Origin: Populus alba | Taxonomy: Eukaryota; Streptophyta; Magnoliopsida; Malpighiales; Salicaceae | DNA: 64,000 nucleotides | Assembly: GCF_005239225.2 (NCBI RefSeq) | Contig: NC_133289.1 | Location: 9,431,501-9,495,500, forward strand | Reading direction: 5' to 3' | Part shown: positions 37,791 through 53,255 of the stretch, one piece after another | Position numbering within the stretch: position 1 is the stretch's first letter | Layout: each line of letters opens with the position of its first letter | The notes under the pieces: generated by a model | Seen by the model: the letters and a program-made list of their open reading frames with translations, nothing else | Told to the model about the DNA's origin: nothing | The model's database searches: none | Position numbers and translations under genes: made by a program

Positions 37791-39263
37791 TTATCCATCA
37801 GATCTTCGGATCATAAGACCAAACTTCAAATCGAGGAAACTCTTCAGCTTTCTGGCACGAGAAAGCCTAGCTAGCATATGAAGTTGTAATAATCACTTAT
37901 GTACGTACGGTTGCTTGTAAATTAAGGTTAAAAAACCACTTGGAAGCACTTATGCCCGTGGGGGAACCGTTTATAATAACAAAACCTAGAGAGGTAAACA
38001 TTAGACATTTACGTGATCTTAAAAGTTTCTTTAAGTGATTAATATCCATTCAAACAAATGAGAAAAAAAATTAGGAAATTGAGAATTATCTGACAAACAA
38101 TTGGTAAAGATAGTAGACAAAAAAAGAAGGTTAAACGATACAAAATAGAAAATCCAAGAACAATATTGAATTAAAGAACTAAGAATCGGATGGTTGAAGG
38201 CAATTAAACTAATTCATGTATACAAAAACAACAATTAACATTGAAAAATAATAAGTTTAAGAGCATAATGGATTAATATCATCAAAGAATTCATCCATAC
38301 CATTAATTGTTAATTTCAAGCTTCTTCTTTTTTCCATCTGTAGCTTGAAATATAAGAGGAAATAATGAAACAAATGGGTTCGACAAGAGAGATGGGTTTT
38401 CTCCTCCTCTCTTTTTACATTGATGCATGGAGGAAAGTAAAGAAAAGAAGGCCTTTAAATTCAATTTATGGATTCTGAAGAACACAAAGAGAGAAAGGCT
38501 AGCTAGGAGTCAAAGATTTTTGCCTCTAAATTAGAGAGAGAAATACAGAAAATTCAATCCTTTCAATTTTCGGATGAATGAATGATAATACAGAAATAAT
38601 AAATAAATGAAGGGTGTTTTAATTATCCATGTCTTCATATTCTCACCCCCCATAGACATTAAAATTCCATTAATTATTAAATACAAAATGAATATACCAA
38701 TGTTATTTTTTTCATGAAAAGTAAACTTACACTTGTTGTTATTATTTGTAGTTTGTGGATTACATAGAGATATTAAAGTAGAGCGTACCAAGCGAAGCAT
38801 ATATAAAAGAACATTCATATCTGCTTCTCTAGGTTTTATTTCTTATTTTGTTGTCATAGACAATTAATAGGTTGGTGGTGCGGGGCAATGCTTTCATGGT
38901 GTAAAGAGATGTTATGAAAAATTATTAATATTCTTTGGATTATTAGGATTTCTTGGGCAACTAAGTATATATAAATATATATTATGTAATCCTATTTTGA
39001 CATGGTAAAAAATAAAAACTCATCTCATCATTCTTGTTAAAGTAAATATATTATCGAATTATTCAATCTTGTATTCTTTCTAGTTTCTCTCTTATTACAA
39101 TATTTATCAATAATTACTAACAGTTATAATTTAAAAAACCATTGAAAAACCCTCCACGTATATTCATTCATTTAATTATAGAATTAATCATTTAAAATAA
39201 ATGACCAATACCTTAAGTCCTTTTCGCTACTACGAGGGGTGGAAGCTGCTTTCTTTTTTATTT

Positions 39264-39728
39264 TTATTTTTTATTTTTTCTTGTGCCAAAGCAAGTAGCA
39301 GTATGTCTACAGTTGCATGGATTTAGATATCGTCGATAAAAAAAACTAAAACTAGGTAGATAAACCCAAAAATCAACACCTACCCACCCGTAAGCTACTC
39401 TTTTCAGGGGCTGCAGATACGGAACCATGAAGTCTACATTGCACGTGTTCCACACTAACGCGCAAATATTACTCCCAGATGGTTTGTGGCTTTGTGCTGT
39501 CCACTGCTGCAGTGCAGGGCCAACCAAGGATTCATAGCTGAATGCTCGAAAGCTTGACCACTTCAGATCCACCGGCCGGCAACGGGATCCGTCAGCATCA
39601 CACAGCGTTTCGACTATCCCCACTACTTTTATTGTTACTCCCACACCACAGTTTAACAGACTGGCATTACCTACCCTCTCTATATTTCCTTTTAAATTGA
39701 AATCCCACCTCCAAAATGCTCTAAACAT
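39264..39728 (-). other. Unrecognised 154-codon open frame
   Basis: An open minus-strand frame begins MFRAFWRWDFNLKGNIERVG and runs to 39264. The part at about 39390-39670 is much less AT-rich than its surroundings. The translation is Cys- and Trp-rich, matches no family I know, and has no clear domain, signal or membrane segment; the C-terminal part runs through low-complexity sequence. It could be an orphan gene, an exon relic, or a non-coding transcript. A 36-codon frame (MKSTLHVFH...) also exists on the opposite strand. Confidence 0.15.
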
Positions 39729-41788
39729 TATACATAGGTATAGCTTTTTATTCAAACTTTATTTCAAATAAAAAAAAATTATTTCAAGGAATTATCATTA
39801 GTATTAAATAAAACTCTTACTAATTAATACCTAAGAGTAGTGTATTGATGATGATATCCAAGTATAAAGATAATAATATTTGCATAAAAAATAAAAGAAA
39901 AGCATAAATAACAACAAAATCACAAGATTTTATAACCTATTTTGGAATTAACTATGTATTTAATTAAATAAAAAGGAAATAAAAACACAAGGTAATTATC
40001 AATGGCACTAATTTTCACACAAGATTTTTAAAGTTAATATTAACTTTGATGCGAAAACTAAAACACTTGTAAAAGATTTTTTTTAATAAATATGAGGATT
40101 CTTGAATATTTAAATAATTATATTTGTAGAGACTATGAAAATATATAAGCAAATATGTAAAGAATAAAAAGATTGTGAAATTTTTATCTAAGTGATTTAT
40201 AAGGTATTTATAGCTCATGAATTTTGTTGTTTTGCTTAAGTATAAAAAGTAATTTTATTTTTATAAATTAATATTTCTGATTATTAGTTGTATTTCATTC
40301 AAATGTATTAATAAGATAGATAGGTAAAAGGTCATAAAAAAATTTTGTATATCAAAAGGTATAAGATCCAAAATAAACGGTATTTAGCCGGTAAAAATCC
40401 CAAGAAACTTGCTTGAGATCCTGAAAAAACCAAGCCTGAATTGTTGGGCTCAAATTACACTATTGAGCCTGATTGGTGTCTAAAATGAGCCCAGACATGC
40501 CTTCAGGGTCCATGAATACTAGGCTCAAGCGTGACACTCTAGCTAATAATCAATTAGGCCAGTCACATTGTATGAGCTACTTTTTTGGCCTTCAAGGATA
40601 TTTAGCCATTAAAATTTGATTCAAGTTAACAAAATTTTATTATAAAACTACTAACAAATCATAATCCATCAATTTTGAAATCGCAAGCAGGACGCTTACT
40701 AATGTGACTGGTCTAACTAAGATATATTATATACATATCTAATATGTTTAGAACGGATATTAGAAATTGACTACTATTGCAGTCTATTGCTTATACATGC
40801 TTTTCTTTTATTTTATTTTATTTTCTTTTTTTCCGACGAGCATCAGAAATCAAGATGTGGAGATTTTGAAAAATAATTCTGTTGACAACATTTATGAAAT
40901 GCATGCTGATAGCATAGTGCTCTCAATTAGTTTACCTTGATCGATGCCTTACAGTGACGTCGCCTTACTTAAACTATATTTTTTTTGTAGAATAGTTTTG
41001 CTTAAAATCATGATATATAGTCTTTTTTAACAATAATATTTTTAAATTATACTAAAATTATTTCATTTTTTCTGGCCATTATTACAGATTCAACCACACA
41101 ATTCTAATAACTTCATATATTTAAATCTAATGTCAAGATTTACATTACGCACACTTTAATTAATTGCCTAATATGGGTAAGGAAACAATTGAAAATTCTT
41201 AATATTCATAATAGTTTTTGAAAATTATATAGCATTAAATTATCGGTCATCTTAAGCATCCACGCAAGATGATAATTGCATGCATGCTGCCATTGGAGTC
41301 TTGTAAGCTTCCATCATCTTCGATTTCTTCTATAATCACTATTTTATTTTTTTAATTTCTTTGTCCTCAACAATGAATGATGGGTTGACAAGGATGGTAA
41401 TATCAACAACATTTCTAAGAAGAATAACCTCCCCGGCCCCTTCCTTCTCAACTAATTTTCAATAAAATTAATGTTATTAACAAAAACAATTTTGATTTAT
41501 AAATTTTAAATTCACATAAGAAAAATGATTTTAAAATATATCACACGTGAAGAAATCAAAATAATTTTAGCAATAAAAGAACTAATTATGCGAGGGACAA
41601 GGCTCCTGTCTTGACGAAGAACACAAATGTATAATGACCGAGCGAGTGAAGATCCAAAAGCTAAGCCACCAAACTCTCAAGACTTGCTCCTCCCCAAGGA
41701 TCTATTCTGCAGGCATTTATTTTGTGCCTGATTAACAGAAATCGATACAGCAAGAGGGTCTGGTGGTCGATGCTCTTCGCTCACAGCC

Positions 41789-41798
41789 TATTTATAAA
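41789..41798 (+). promoter_or_regulatory. Probable TATA box of the subtilase gene
   Basis: TATTTATAAA lies about 45-55 bases before the start codon at 41843. Transcription would then begin near 41820, giving a short leader of about 20-25 nt with no upstream AUG. Confidence 0.6.
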
Positions 41799-41842
41799 GC
41801 AAGAAATTCTAACCTTAAAATGAAATTAGTGAGAGAGCTACA

Positions 41843-46218
<4,376 letters not shown>

Positions 46219-47272
46219 GTCCTCTTTATGTACTTTTTTACTCAGATTTGTTGTCTGCTCGTTTTTCTTCATTACCTTTTTAGTATTAATGTTTAAGTTA
46301 ACTCTCCTATTTTGTCCTGTAAATAAAGATTTCAGTAATTGCAGAGACGCATCAATTCCTTGCATTTTATCCATATTTCTAGCGCACAGCACCATCATCC
46401 TCATTTTGTTCATTGCCTTGTAATTGGAAATCAATTTCCAAATCATCTTCCTCAGAGAAAATTGCCACAGCCCACATGTAGCATTGAGTAAACACACAAC
46501 GCCAAGGGTGGAGCTAGACTAGTTTTTCATAAGAACTAGCTCAGGCATTTCAGACAAACAATGAAAAAGTTACTGTCTCTTGAGAGCATTGGGAAAGAAC
46601 CCTAATTATCCACAGGAGCCGCTAATTACAAAAGTTTCAGCAGTAAAAAGGGGATCAGAACAGGGTAAGGGATGGACTCATGTTTTTTGGCCATAACAGA
46701 GTGTTATAATTAGAAGATGCAAAAGTACCAGCAATCATTCTAGTGAAGATGATCAAGGGCCAACAATAAAAACAGATTTCAAGGCGTTAAGCCTAAACTC
46801 TTGGATGCGCTTTCAGAAAAAGATACACCATCTTACAACATGATGTTACAAACCATTAACTAATTTTGAAGTCACTCTGTTCTTGCTGCCCTCTCCATCT
46901 CAACCATCAAAATGGCAGCCTCACTTTGCTAAATTATCCATTTCGACAGCAAACTTCCTAAGACAGACAACAGGGAAAAGAAAAGGAAAAAGGTTACATT
47001 CTTGAGGTATTGTTGTCTTCTTAATTAGAAGCTTTCATCATGTCGAGCTACTGATGCCAAATAATAGGGCTACTAAAATTTACCCCAAATTCAACACGGC
47101 TGACAAATAGAGAGCTTTGGAACCTCAAAACTTGATAGTAGTCCCCAAAGATTTAACAAATAACCGATTAATATGTATTCCCTTCAGAAGTGTTTTTTCC
47201 TGCTTCCCAAATCCTTCCAACCAGCTAAAGCTCCTGGAACTGAAAAAAACCATCCAAATCTACGCCAAAGAC
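46219..47272. other. Shared 3' region of two convergent genes
   Basis: The subtilase (+) and the bZIP gene (-) end 1,054 bases apart. Base composition is gene-like and no reading frame is convincing, so this is best read as two 3' UTRs plus spacer. AATAAA at 46322-46327 probably ends the subtilase transcript. Confidence 0.6.
46322..46327 (+). terminator. Candidate polyadenylation signal of the subtilase
   Basis: AATAAA 104 bases after the stop codon, following a T-rich stretch. Position and context fit a plant near-upstream element. Confidence 0.5.
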
Positions 47273-48490
47273 TCAACAATTCAATCGACATTGGCGGCCA
47301 TGGAGGTTTTTTAGTTTTGTAAGTTCTTTTCTCCTCCTCCTTGCCTCTGCTGCAGAAGCTGCATCCACCAGCTTCTTGCTCGGGAATTTAAACGGGTCTT
47401 GATTCTTTTCTGGTAAAACACACCTTAGTTGACTAGCTTTTGTGCAAATACCATGAGCACCGAAAGCATTCTCTGACTTTTGCCCAGCTTCATTTTTAAC
47501 AGCTACTGCAGGCGTAACAGAAGTTGGAGGTACAGGAGTAAGAATCATTTCTTTAGGGTGAGTTCCTTCGCACTGACCACCTCCATACAGGGTAAATCCT
47601 ACTGGCGTCTCATTTAGATCATTGATAACCCTGACTTCTTCTGAGCTAGTAGTTTCTGTTTTAACTATAATGGATAAAGAGGAATGCCGGTTCTCCATAG
47701 GTGCAGCAGCTTTTGGAGATGAACTACCACAACATAGATTATTCAACGAAGTCCCGTCTTGTCTGTGTTTAAAGCTAAAAGAAGGCTGAGCATGGAGTCC
47801 ATTCCCATGATCAGGACCTGGAAAGAACCATGGACAGGAAACTAAATATAAGGGTGTCCTTGGGCCACTGACAATTACAGTGTTTTCTTGTTGCAGCTGT
47901 GATGAATCATGTGTTCCATTAGTTGGCACGGGCATGTTTGACGGAATTACAATGGCATTTTCAGTTGTATAATGTGATTGGATAGGATTTGAAGCTTGAA
48001 TAATAGAAGGCCAGCAATGAGGTGAAAATGCATGTTGGTTATATACAAGCAATGGGCAGTTTGTAGGTGCAGTAGTAGGTATGTCAACAAGGGCTGGCTT
48101 GAGGTCTCCAGGAGATGCCTCCATCTCAGCTTTTATTTGCTTAGCCATCTGGAAAGAATGGAAATTACAATAAGAAGATAAATACTTTTCTGTTGTCTTG
48201 TTATGATCAACCACAAGATTTGATCCAAGGAGGAAAAACAGGAGAACCAATATGGGGGGTGATCTACAACTCACCTGTGCCTTCAAGTGTTTATTTGTGG
48301 TCTCTAAAGACTGATAGTTTTTCAAGGCCAGCTCTTTTTCCTGCACAGAATGAAATTTCGTCAAATATGAAAAGGCTTATATTAGCATAAGATAATGGAT
48401 TTTTATGCAAGAATAAAAAAAAAAAGCAAAGGACTTGAAAAACTTTGAAACTATTACCAAAATGTTTACACGCAGAATTATTTAGTATCA

Positions 48491-48524
<34 letters not shown>

Positions 48525-49983
48525 CTTGGTAGGAGATGCTAAAGTTTCTGGAGAAGTAAAAATGCCTAGTGCCTACCTTCTTTAAGTTTTCATTCTCCCA
48601 TGACAGATCAGCAGCTTTTCTAGTTAACTCCTCGCACAGAGCCTGAAGCAAGAGGGCAAATACAGTAACTGAGAATCAGTATGACTAGACATAAATTAAC
48701 CACTTCAAAGATTAAGGAGTACAAAACTAAATGTTTAAACAAGTAAAAAGAACATTAAAATAATTAGGCATGCACAGAAAATCTTATAAGTATATAATGG
48801 CAAGTTGTTGTTAATTGAACTAGATTTGCTCGAGCAATAGAAGAAAAGGACAATATATGAGTAGTTAATGGCCAATTTAATCGTGGACCTCTCATTTGAT
48901 CTCTATTACAGTCAAGGGCAGTTTGATTTGACGAGGAAAAACAATCTATAAATATTGGCCTTTGGAACAGATATAAGCTACTAGATATTTTTATAGCCAT
49001 TCATCATTGAGCAACGCTTAGCTAAAACTCAAACAAAGAAGCAAAAAAATCCACCAAATCAAGCAAACATAACATACCTGTCTACGGCGAATAGTCTGTC
49101 GAGCGGACTCTCTGTTTGCCAATATTCTACGCAGTCTTCGTTCTTCCTTCTCAGCCTGTGTGGAAAATTCAGATGGTTATACTGAGGAAGCAGCGAAGCA
49201 ACATTGCAGTCCAAAAGGAATTCATATTTACCTCAGTTAAATTTAGCCTTGACCTGCCAGTACCATACGATGGGTAACTTGTTGCACAACTAGGACTTGA
49301 TTTTGGCACATCTGCATCCAGCTCTTGTCTTGCAGGCTTCACTACATTTCTATGTATTGGCTGCTCATCCACAACTGCTCGATCCTGCTATAAACCCAAA
49401 AAACATATCTCAATAGTGCTACTGCTTTCGGTGCATCTACTGATACAGAGCAAGCAATGTAGACGCGCGTAACAAATTTAGACCTCAAAAAATTTTGAAA
49501 AAAAATGAAAGTGAATTCGGAAAGAATTTCCGGTAAGATTAGCATTAGCATTACTGTTTAGACCGGTGACTTCATTTTAATTCGATGAAACTAAAAATGC
49601 ATTAATTAATTCGAATGTTAAATATTTTACTATACTCCACTTTTATTTATGTGAAGCTGTGCAGAAATAAAATTGACTTTAAAGAAAATATATACGCTGA
49701 AGTATTCTACCATGTAGTTAATAAGAGTTGGAGAGCAGAAAAATAAAAATAAATTTAAAAAACGAACCCGGGGGAGATCGGAATAGGTGGAGACCAAGTC
49801 AGACTCAGCCCTGACTCGCTTCCTAGCTCGTTTGCCTTTGCTTCCCCATTCACTGCCGCTGCTCTCTCGCATCGCTAAATGTGCCAAATCAGCCAAAGCC
49901 TCCGCCGCCTCGAGCTCCATCCGATCCGCCGCCGACGAAGAACCCGAACTCGAAACCGAACATCTCTCTAAATCCAAATCCAT
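47273..49983 (-). CDS. bZIP62: Non-canonical bZIP transcription factor, bZIP62-like
   Basis: Six exons: 49983-49768, 49387-49232, 49155-49078, 48642-48577, 48340-48275, 48148-47273. They join in frame to 485 aa. The bZIP region is encoded by exons 3-5: basic region RRILANRESARQTIRRRQ with Asn138, then leucines 156, 163, 170, 184 and 191 at seven-residue spacing (Ala at 177). The residue seven positions on from Asn (N-x7-R/K in normal bZIPs) is Ile146. The closest family member I recall is Arabidopsis bZIP62 (At1g19490); that name is from memory. Before the bZIP, KGKRARKRVR at about 49-58 is a likely nuclear signal. After it, INDLNETP carries DLNETP (371-376), a DLNxxP-type repression motif, and the C-terminal tail is rich in Arg/Lys (EARRRRKELTKLK). 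Intron 1 has a tandem TAGCAG acceptor, so forms with or without Gln73 are possible. The promoter holds clustered G-box/ABRE sites. Confidence 0.93.
48492..48521. repeat. A30 homopolymer in bZIP intron
   Basis: Thirty consecutive A on the plus strand (T on the transcribed sense strand) lie in intron 48341-48576. Likely length-variable; it may help or disturb nearby acceptor recognition but is about 150 nt from it. Confidence 0.85.
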
Positions 49984-50185
49984 AACCCGGAACCCAAATA
50001 GTTATTATTACAGGGAAGAAAGAACAAAAAAAAACCAAGAGCCAAATATCACTCACTCAACACTTCAAGGGAAGGAAAGGTAAGGTTAGTGTGAAAACTT
50101 AGAAGTAGAAGAGAGAGGAGAGAGACTATTACTCCTACTACTCTCTACTACTGGTTAGCTTAGCCCACAGATTCTGTGCGTTCGC

Positions 50186-50402
50186 CACGTGTCATGCCAG
50201 CTCGCTGCTCAACATCTTTGGTAACTCGCGCCCATGTATCTCTGCTTGCCAAGTTTTTTTTTAGCCCACGTTGGCTAGCTACACACGCGTGAGCCCTCGC
50301 ACGTGCGCCCCAACCGGGAGTTTCATTTTGGGTAACAGGCCATAACATACGTGGCAAGGCTTTGGATCTACACGTGGAAATGATAGTGTATCTTTCCACG
50401 TG
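50186..50402 (-). promoter_or_regulatory. G-box/ABRE cluster upstream of the bZIP gene
   Basis: Four perfect CACGTG palindromes at 50186-50191, 50300-50305, 50371-50376 and 50397-50402, plus TACGTGGC at 50348-50355, lie within 217 bases. The first and last read CACGTGTC, and TACGTGGC is a classic ABRE core. They sit about 200-420 bases before the bZIP start codon and no other gene begins nearby, so this gene is the likely target. ACGT elements bind group A/S/G bZIPs and PIF-type bHLHs, which suggests ABA, stress or light control. Confidence 0.75.
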
Positions 50403-50846
50403 TCCATTTTGCCGCGTCTAGGCGAGCCGGCAATGAATGAAAACTGAGGGAGGAAGGCGGCCATTTTGCATTTACTGTTGTTTAATTTAATAAATAGGAC
50501 TTGCAGTTGCGGGGTGGGCTTACAGCTGTTGAGTACGAAGATGACACCTGGTTACTTACAGCTGTGAGCTCATTTAGGCTTTGTTTCTGTAATGGAAAGC
50601 GTTTTTTAAAAAATAAAAAGAAATTGTTTTTTTGATATGTTTTTAGATAATTTGTTGTTATCATTTAAAAATATTATTTTTTGTATTATTTTAATTTATT
50701 TTTAAATAAAAAAAAATTTTAAAATAATCACACGACTACAGTATTAAATAGATTTTTATTCACGTGTCTCGACCTAGACTGCTGGTTGTTGGCGTTAGTT
50801 GGGTCCACTTTTTTATTACGGCACTACACTGCTCCGTTTCTTTTCA

Positions 50847-51030
50847 TTTGCAATTTAACTACGTGTCGTCAGGGCAGTAGGTTTGTGAATTCACTAGAAT
50901 TGAATTGTGTGTACGGAAGTTTCAAAATTACAGTTTGCAATTTACCTACGTGTCGTCAAGGCAGTAAGTTTGTGAATTCACTAGAAGTGAATTGTGTGTA
51001 CGAATTAGGGTTTATGTTTCAAAATTACAT
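50847..51030. repeat. Two-copy 87-bp tandem duplication
   Basis: TTTGCAATTTAACTACGTGT at 50847 and TTTGCAATTTACCTACGTGT at 50934 start two units. Both run through GGCAGTA, GTTTGTGAATTCACTAGAA and AATTGTGTGTACG to TTCAAAATTACA. The second unit has an extra block with ATTAGGGTTTATG. Each contains one TACGTGTCG element. Confidence 0.85.
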
Positions 51031-51829
51031 TTTGCTATCTATATCCACAATCCACGTACTTTTTTCCATTATTACTAGTTTGCATGCCGCGTTGGTATAA
51101 AAACAATAAAACGTAACTAGCAAGATATTCAGGTATTGAGGAAGTTTTTGATATTCTTATTAAATCTGAAAATATTATTATTTTAAAAAAAAATTCATTT
51201 TCATCCATATAATTTTTTATTGCAAAAAAAGATTAATATATTCAATAAATAAAATAGATAAAAAATTATATATTTTAATACATAATAATAAATTAATTGA
51301 TTTAAATCAAATAATGAGTTAAATAAAGATATATATTAAGATATCTAATATATAAATTTTTATTTTTTAAATCAAATTATAAAAAAACAGTTGTATTAAA
51401 AACAAATGTAAGTCATTTTAAATAATAACAATACATATATTTCTCAACTAAAATAAATTTTTTTATTAACATTTCTCTTATGTTATTTTTGTAAACGTAA
51501 GGTTTTAAATTAAAATCATTCTTTTTATTAAAAAAATTATATTATTAAATCAAGATTAAAAAATATCAAAATATTATGTCAATATTTGAAGTATGATTGA
51601 AAGCTAAAAAAATTATAAATGTGTTAAAATTATGTTCAAAATCTATTTAAAATTTTAAGAAACTAAAAAAAAATAAGTTTTTTAAACAATTTATTATTGG
51701 TATTGTTATTTTCATGTTAGATACGTGATAATTGAAAAACAAAATATTAAAATTTAAATATAAATTTATAATATTATTTAAAAATCATGTCAAAACTTAA
51801 GAGTAATTGAATCAGTATGTTAATTAAAT

Positions 51830-51990
51830 GGTTAGATAGGTTAACCCAAGTTTTTTGCTAGCTAATTGGGTCGCGGTTGATCTTGATTTTTTATCGGGTC
51901 ATATTGAGTCAGTTCTCCCTTTATTTTTACCTAACTTGGCATGATTTAAGCTCTAGATCACATGTATCACGAGACAACTTGAAGGGGAGA
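51830..51990. repeat. Dispersed GGTTAACCC/GGGTC repeat fragment
   Basis: Contains GGTTAACCCAAG, GGGTCGCGGTTGATC, ATCGGGTCATATTGAGTC and TAAGCTCTAGATCAC in order. This style of sequence recurs at 13738 and 24371, and in decayed form at about 63590-63785. Fragment of a high-copy element without coding sequence. Confidence 0.45.
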
Positions 51991-53193
51991 AGGGGAAGGT
52001 TTTAACCAACAGATTATAGTATATATTATGAGATTATTAAATTGATACAAAATGCATAATAATTAAATCATATAATTATATAAAAAAAATCTCATAAAGT
52101 TTATTCATGATTTTACTTTCTTGCTATAATTTAATAAATTATACTTTATATCTCGAATCAAACAAAAAATCCAAAAACAAAAATGAAACCTTAGTGGTGG
52201 AGACAATTTGGTCTTTTCTAGAAATTCATTAGTCATTAAAAAATTGTTTAGGAGCATATTAGTTTTTTAACAAAAAATTTGCAAGGTAAAATAATAAATT
52301 TATTTTTAAAATCAACAAATTCTTGTCATTTAGTCATTTCAAAAACTTTAAACTATTAAATACTTATCTACCTCTAATGTAAAAAACAAAATTAGAGATG
52401 TTGACCAAGGATTTTTTTCATTTATCGTTTTTTAGAAAAAAGTAAAAATATATTTTTATACTTGAAAATAGTTTTTTAAGAAACAAAGCGAGGGGAAATT
52501 TGTGTCCTTCCACATTTTGTGACTCTTAGGTTTATAGAAGGGATTTTGATATTTTTTTTTAAGTTAGAAAATTATTTTTTTATTTGAAAAAGTTATTAGC
52601 ACATGCTCATCAACAGTGGATGATGTTTGTGTCTTTTAAATAGTGCGTGTGACGGCAATCTAAAAACACTAAAAAATTTAATTCCAAACAAAAAAAAAAT
52701 TAAATTTTGAACAAACAGCACGTTTTAGCCGCGCACGCAACTTAATTCATTAGCTTCACCCGTTCTAGTTTTTAGCGCAAGCTTATATATTAGATTTGAT
52801 TGTTCCCGCCATCACCAACCATTCATCGCAAATCCAAATCCCATAAAAGATGACAATTTTATAGATGAAACTCTGGTAAAGGAAGGTGAGCGGAGGCCTT
52901 TCGGTAACCGGGACTACGAGCGTGGAATGAAAAGGTTCTCAAGGACACCGGAGAAATTGCGAGAAGAACATGAATATTGAGATGATGACTTGGCTTGACT
53001 GAGGTTTAAACGCCTTTTGGTTTCCTGGGAAGCATAATTGAAGCTAAGACACTTGGACCGAGTCGATTGGCTCGGACACGCGTGTTGTGTTCCTATAAAA
53101 TGTAAAGTTTCCATGGTAGTGGATTGATGAAAAACCCAGATTAATGATCATGAACTGGAACGCATTTAGATCCAAATACAATATCATTTGCAT

Positions 53194-53199
53194 TTTATT
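53194..53199 (-). terminator. Candidate IQM polyadenylation signal
   Basis: AATAAA on the minus strand about 57 bases past the IQM stop codon. Confidence 0.4.
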
Positions 53200-53255
53200 T
53201 TTTGTCATTAGCAGTCACTAGACAATCCACTAGGCAAATGACAGTAGAGCGAGGG

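Larger units (their letters stand above)
36794..41788. other. Intergenic region between receptor kinase and subtilase
   Basis: The left 300 bases are the 5' flank of the receptor kinase; no clear TATA box was found there. Long frames at 37047-37733 start at TTG and translate T-rich, C-rich DNA, so they are not called. A dispersed repeat copy lies at about 37635-37790. The less AT-rich block 39390-39670 is treated separately. The rest is AT-rich with no gene signal. Confidence 0.5.
50420..53190. other. AT-rich intergenic region with repeats
   Basis: Apart from the tandem duplication at 50847-51030 and a diverged dispersed repeat at about 51830-51990, this is AT-rich sequence without exons. 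The stretch 52840-53110 is less AT-rich and may be extended 3' sequence of the IQM gene. Short frames there are not supported. Confidence 0.5.
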
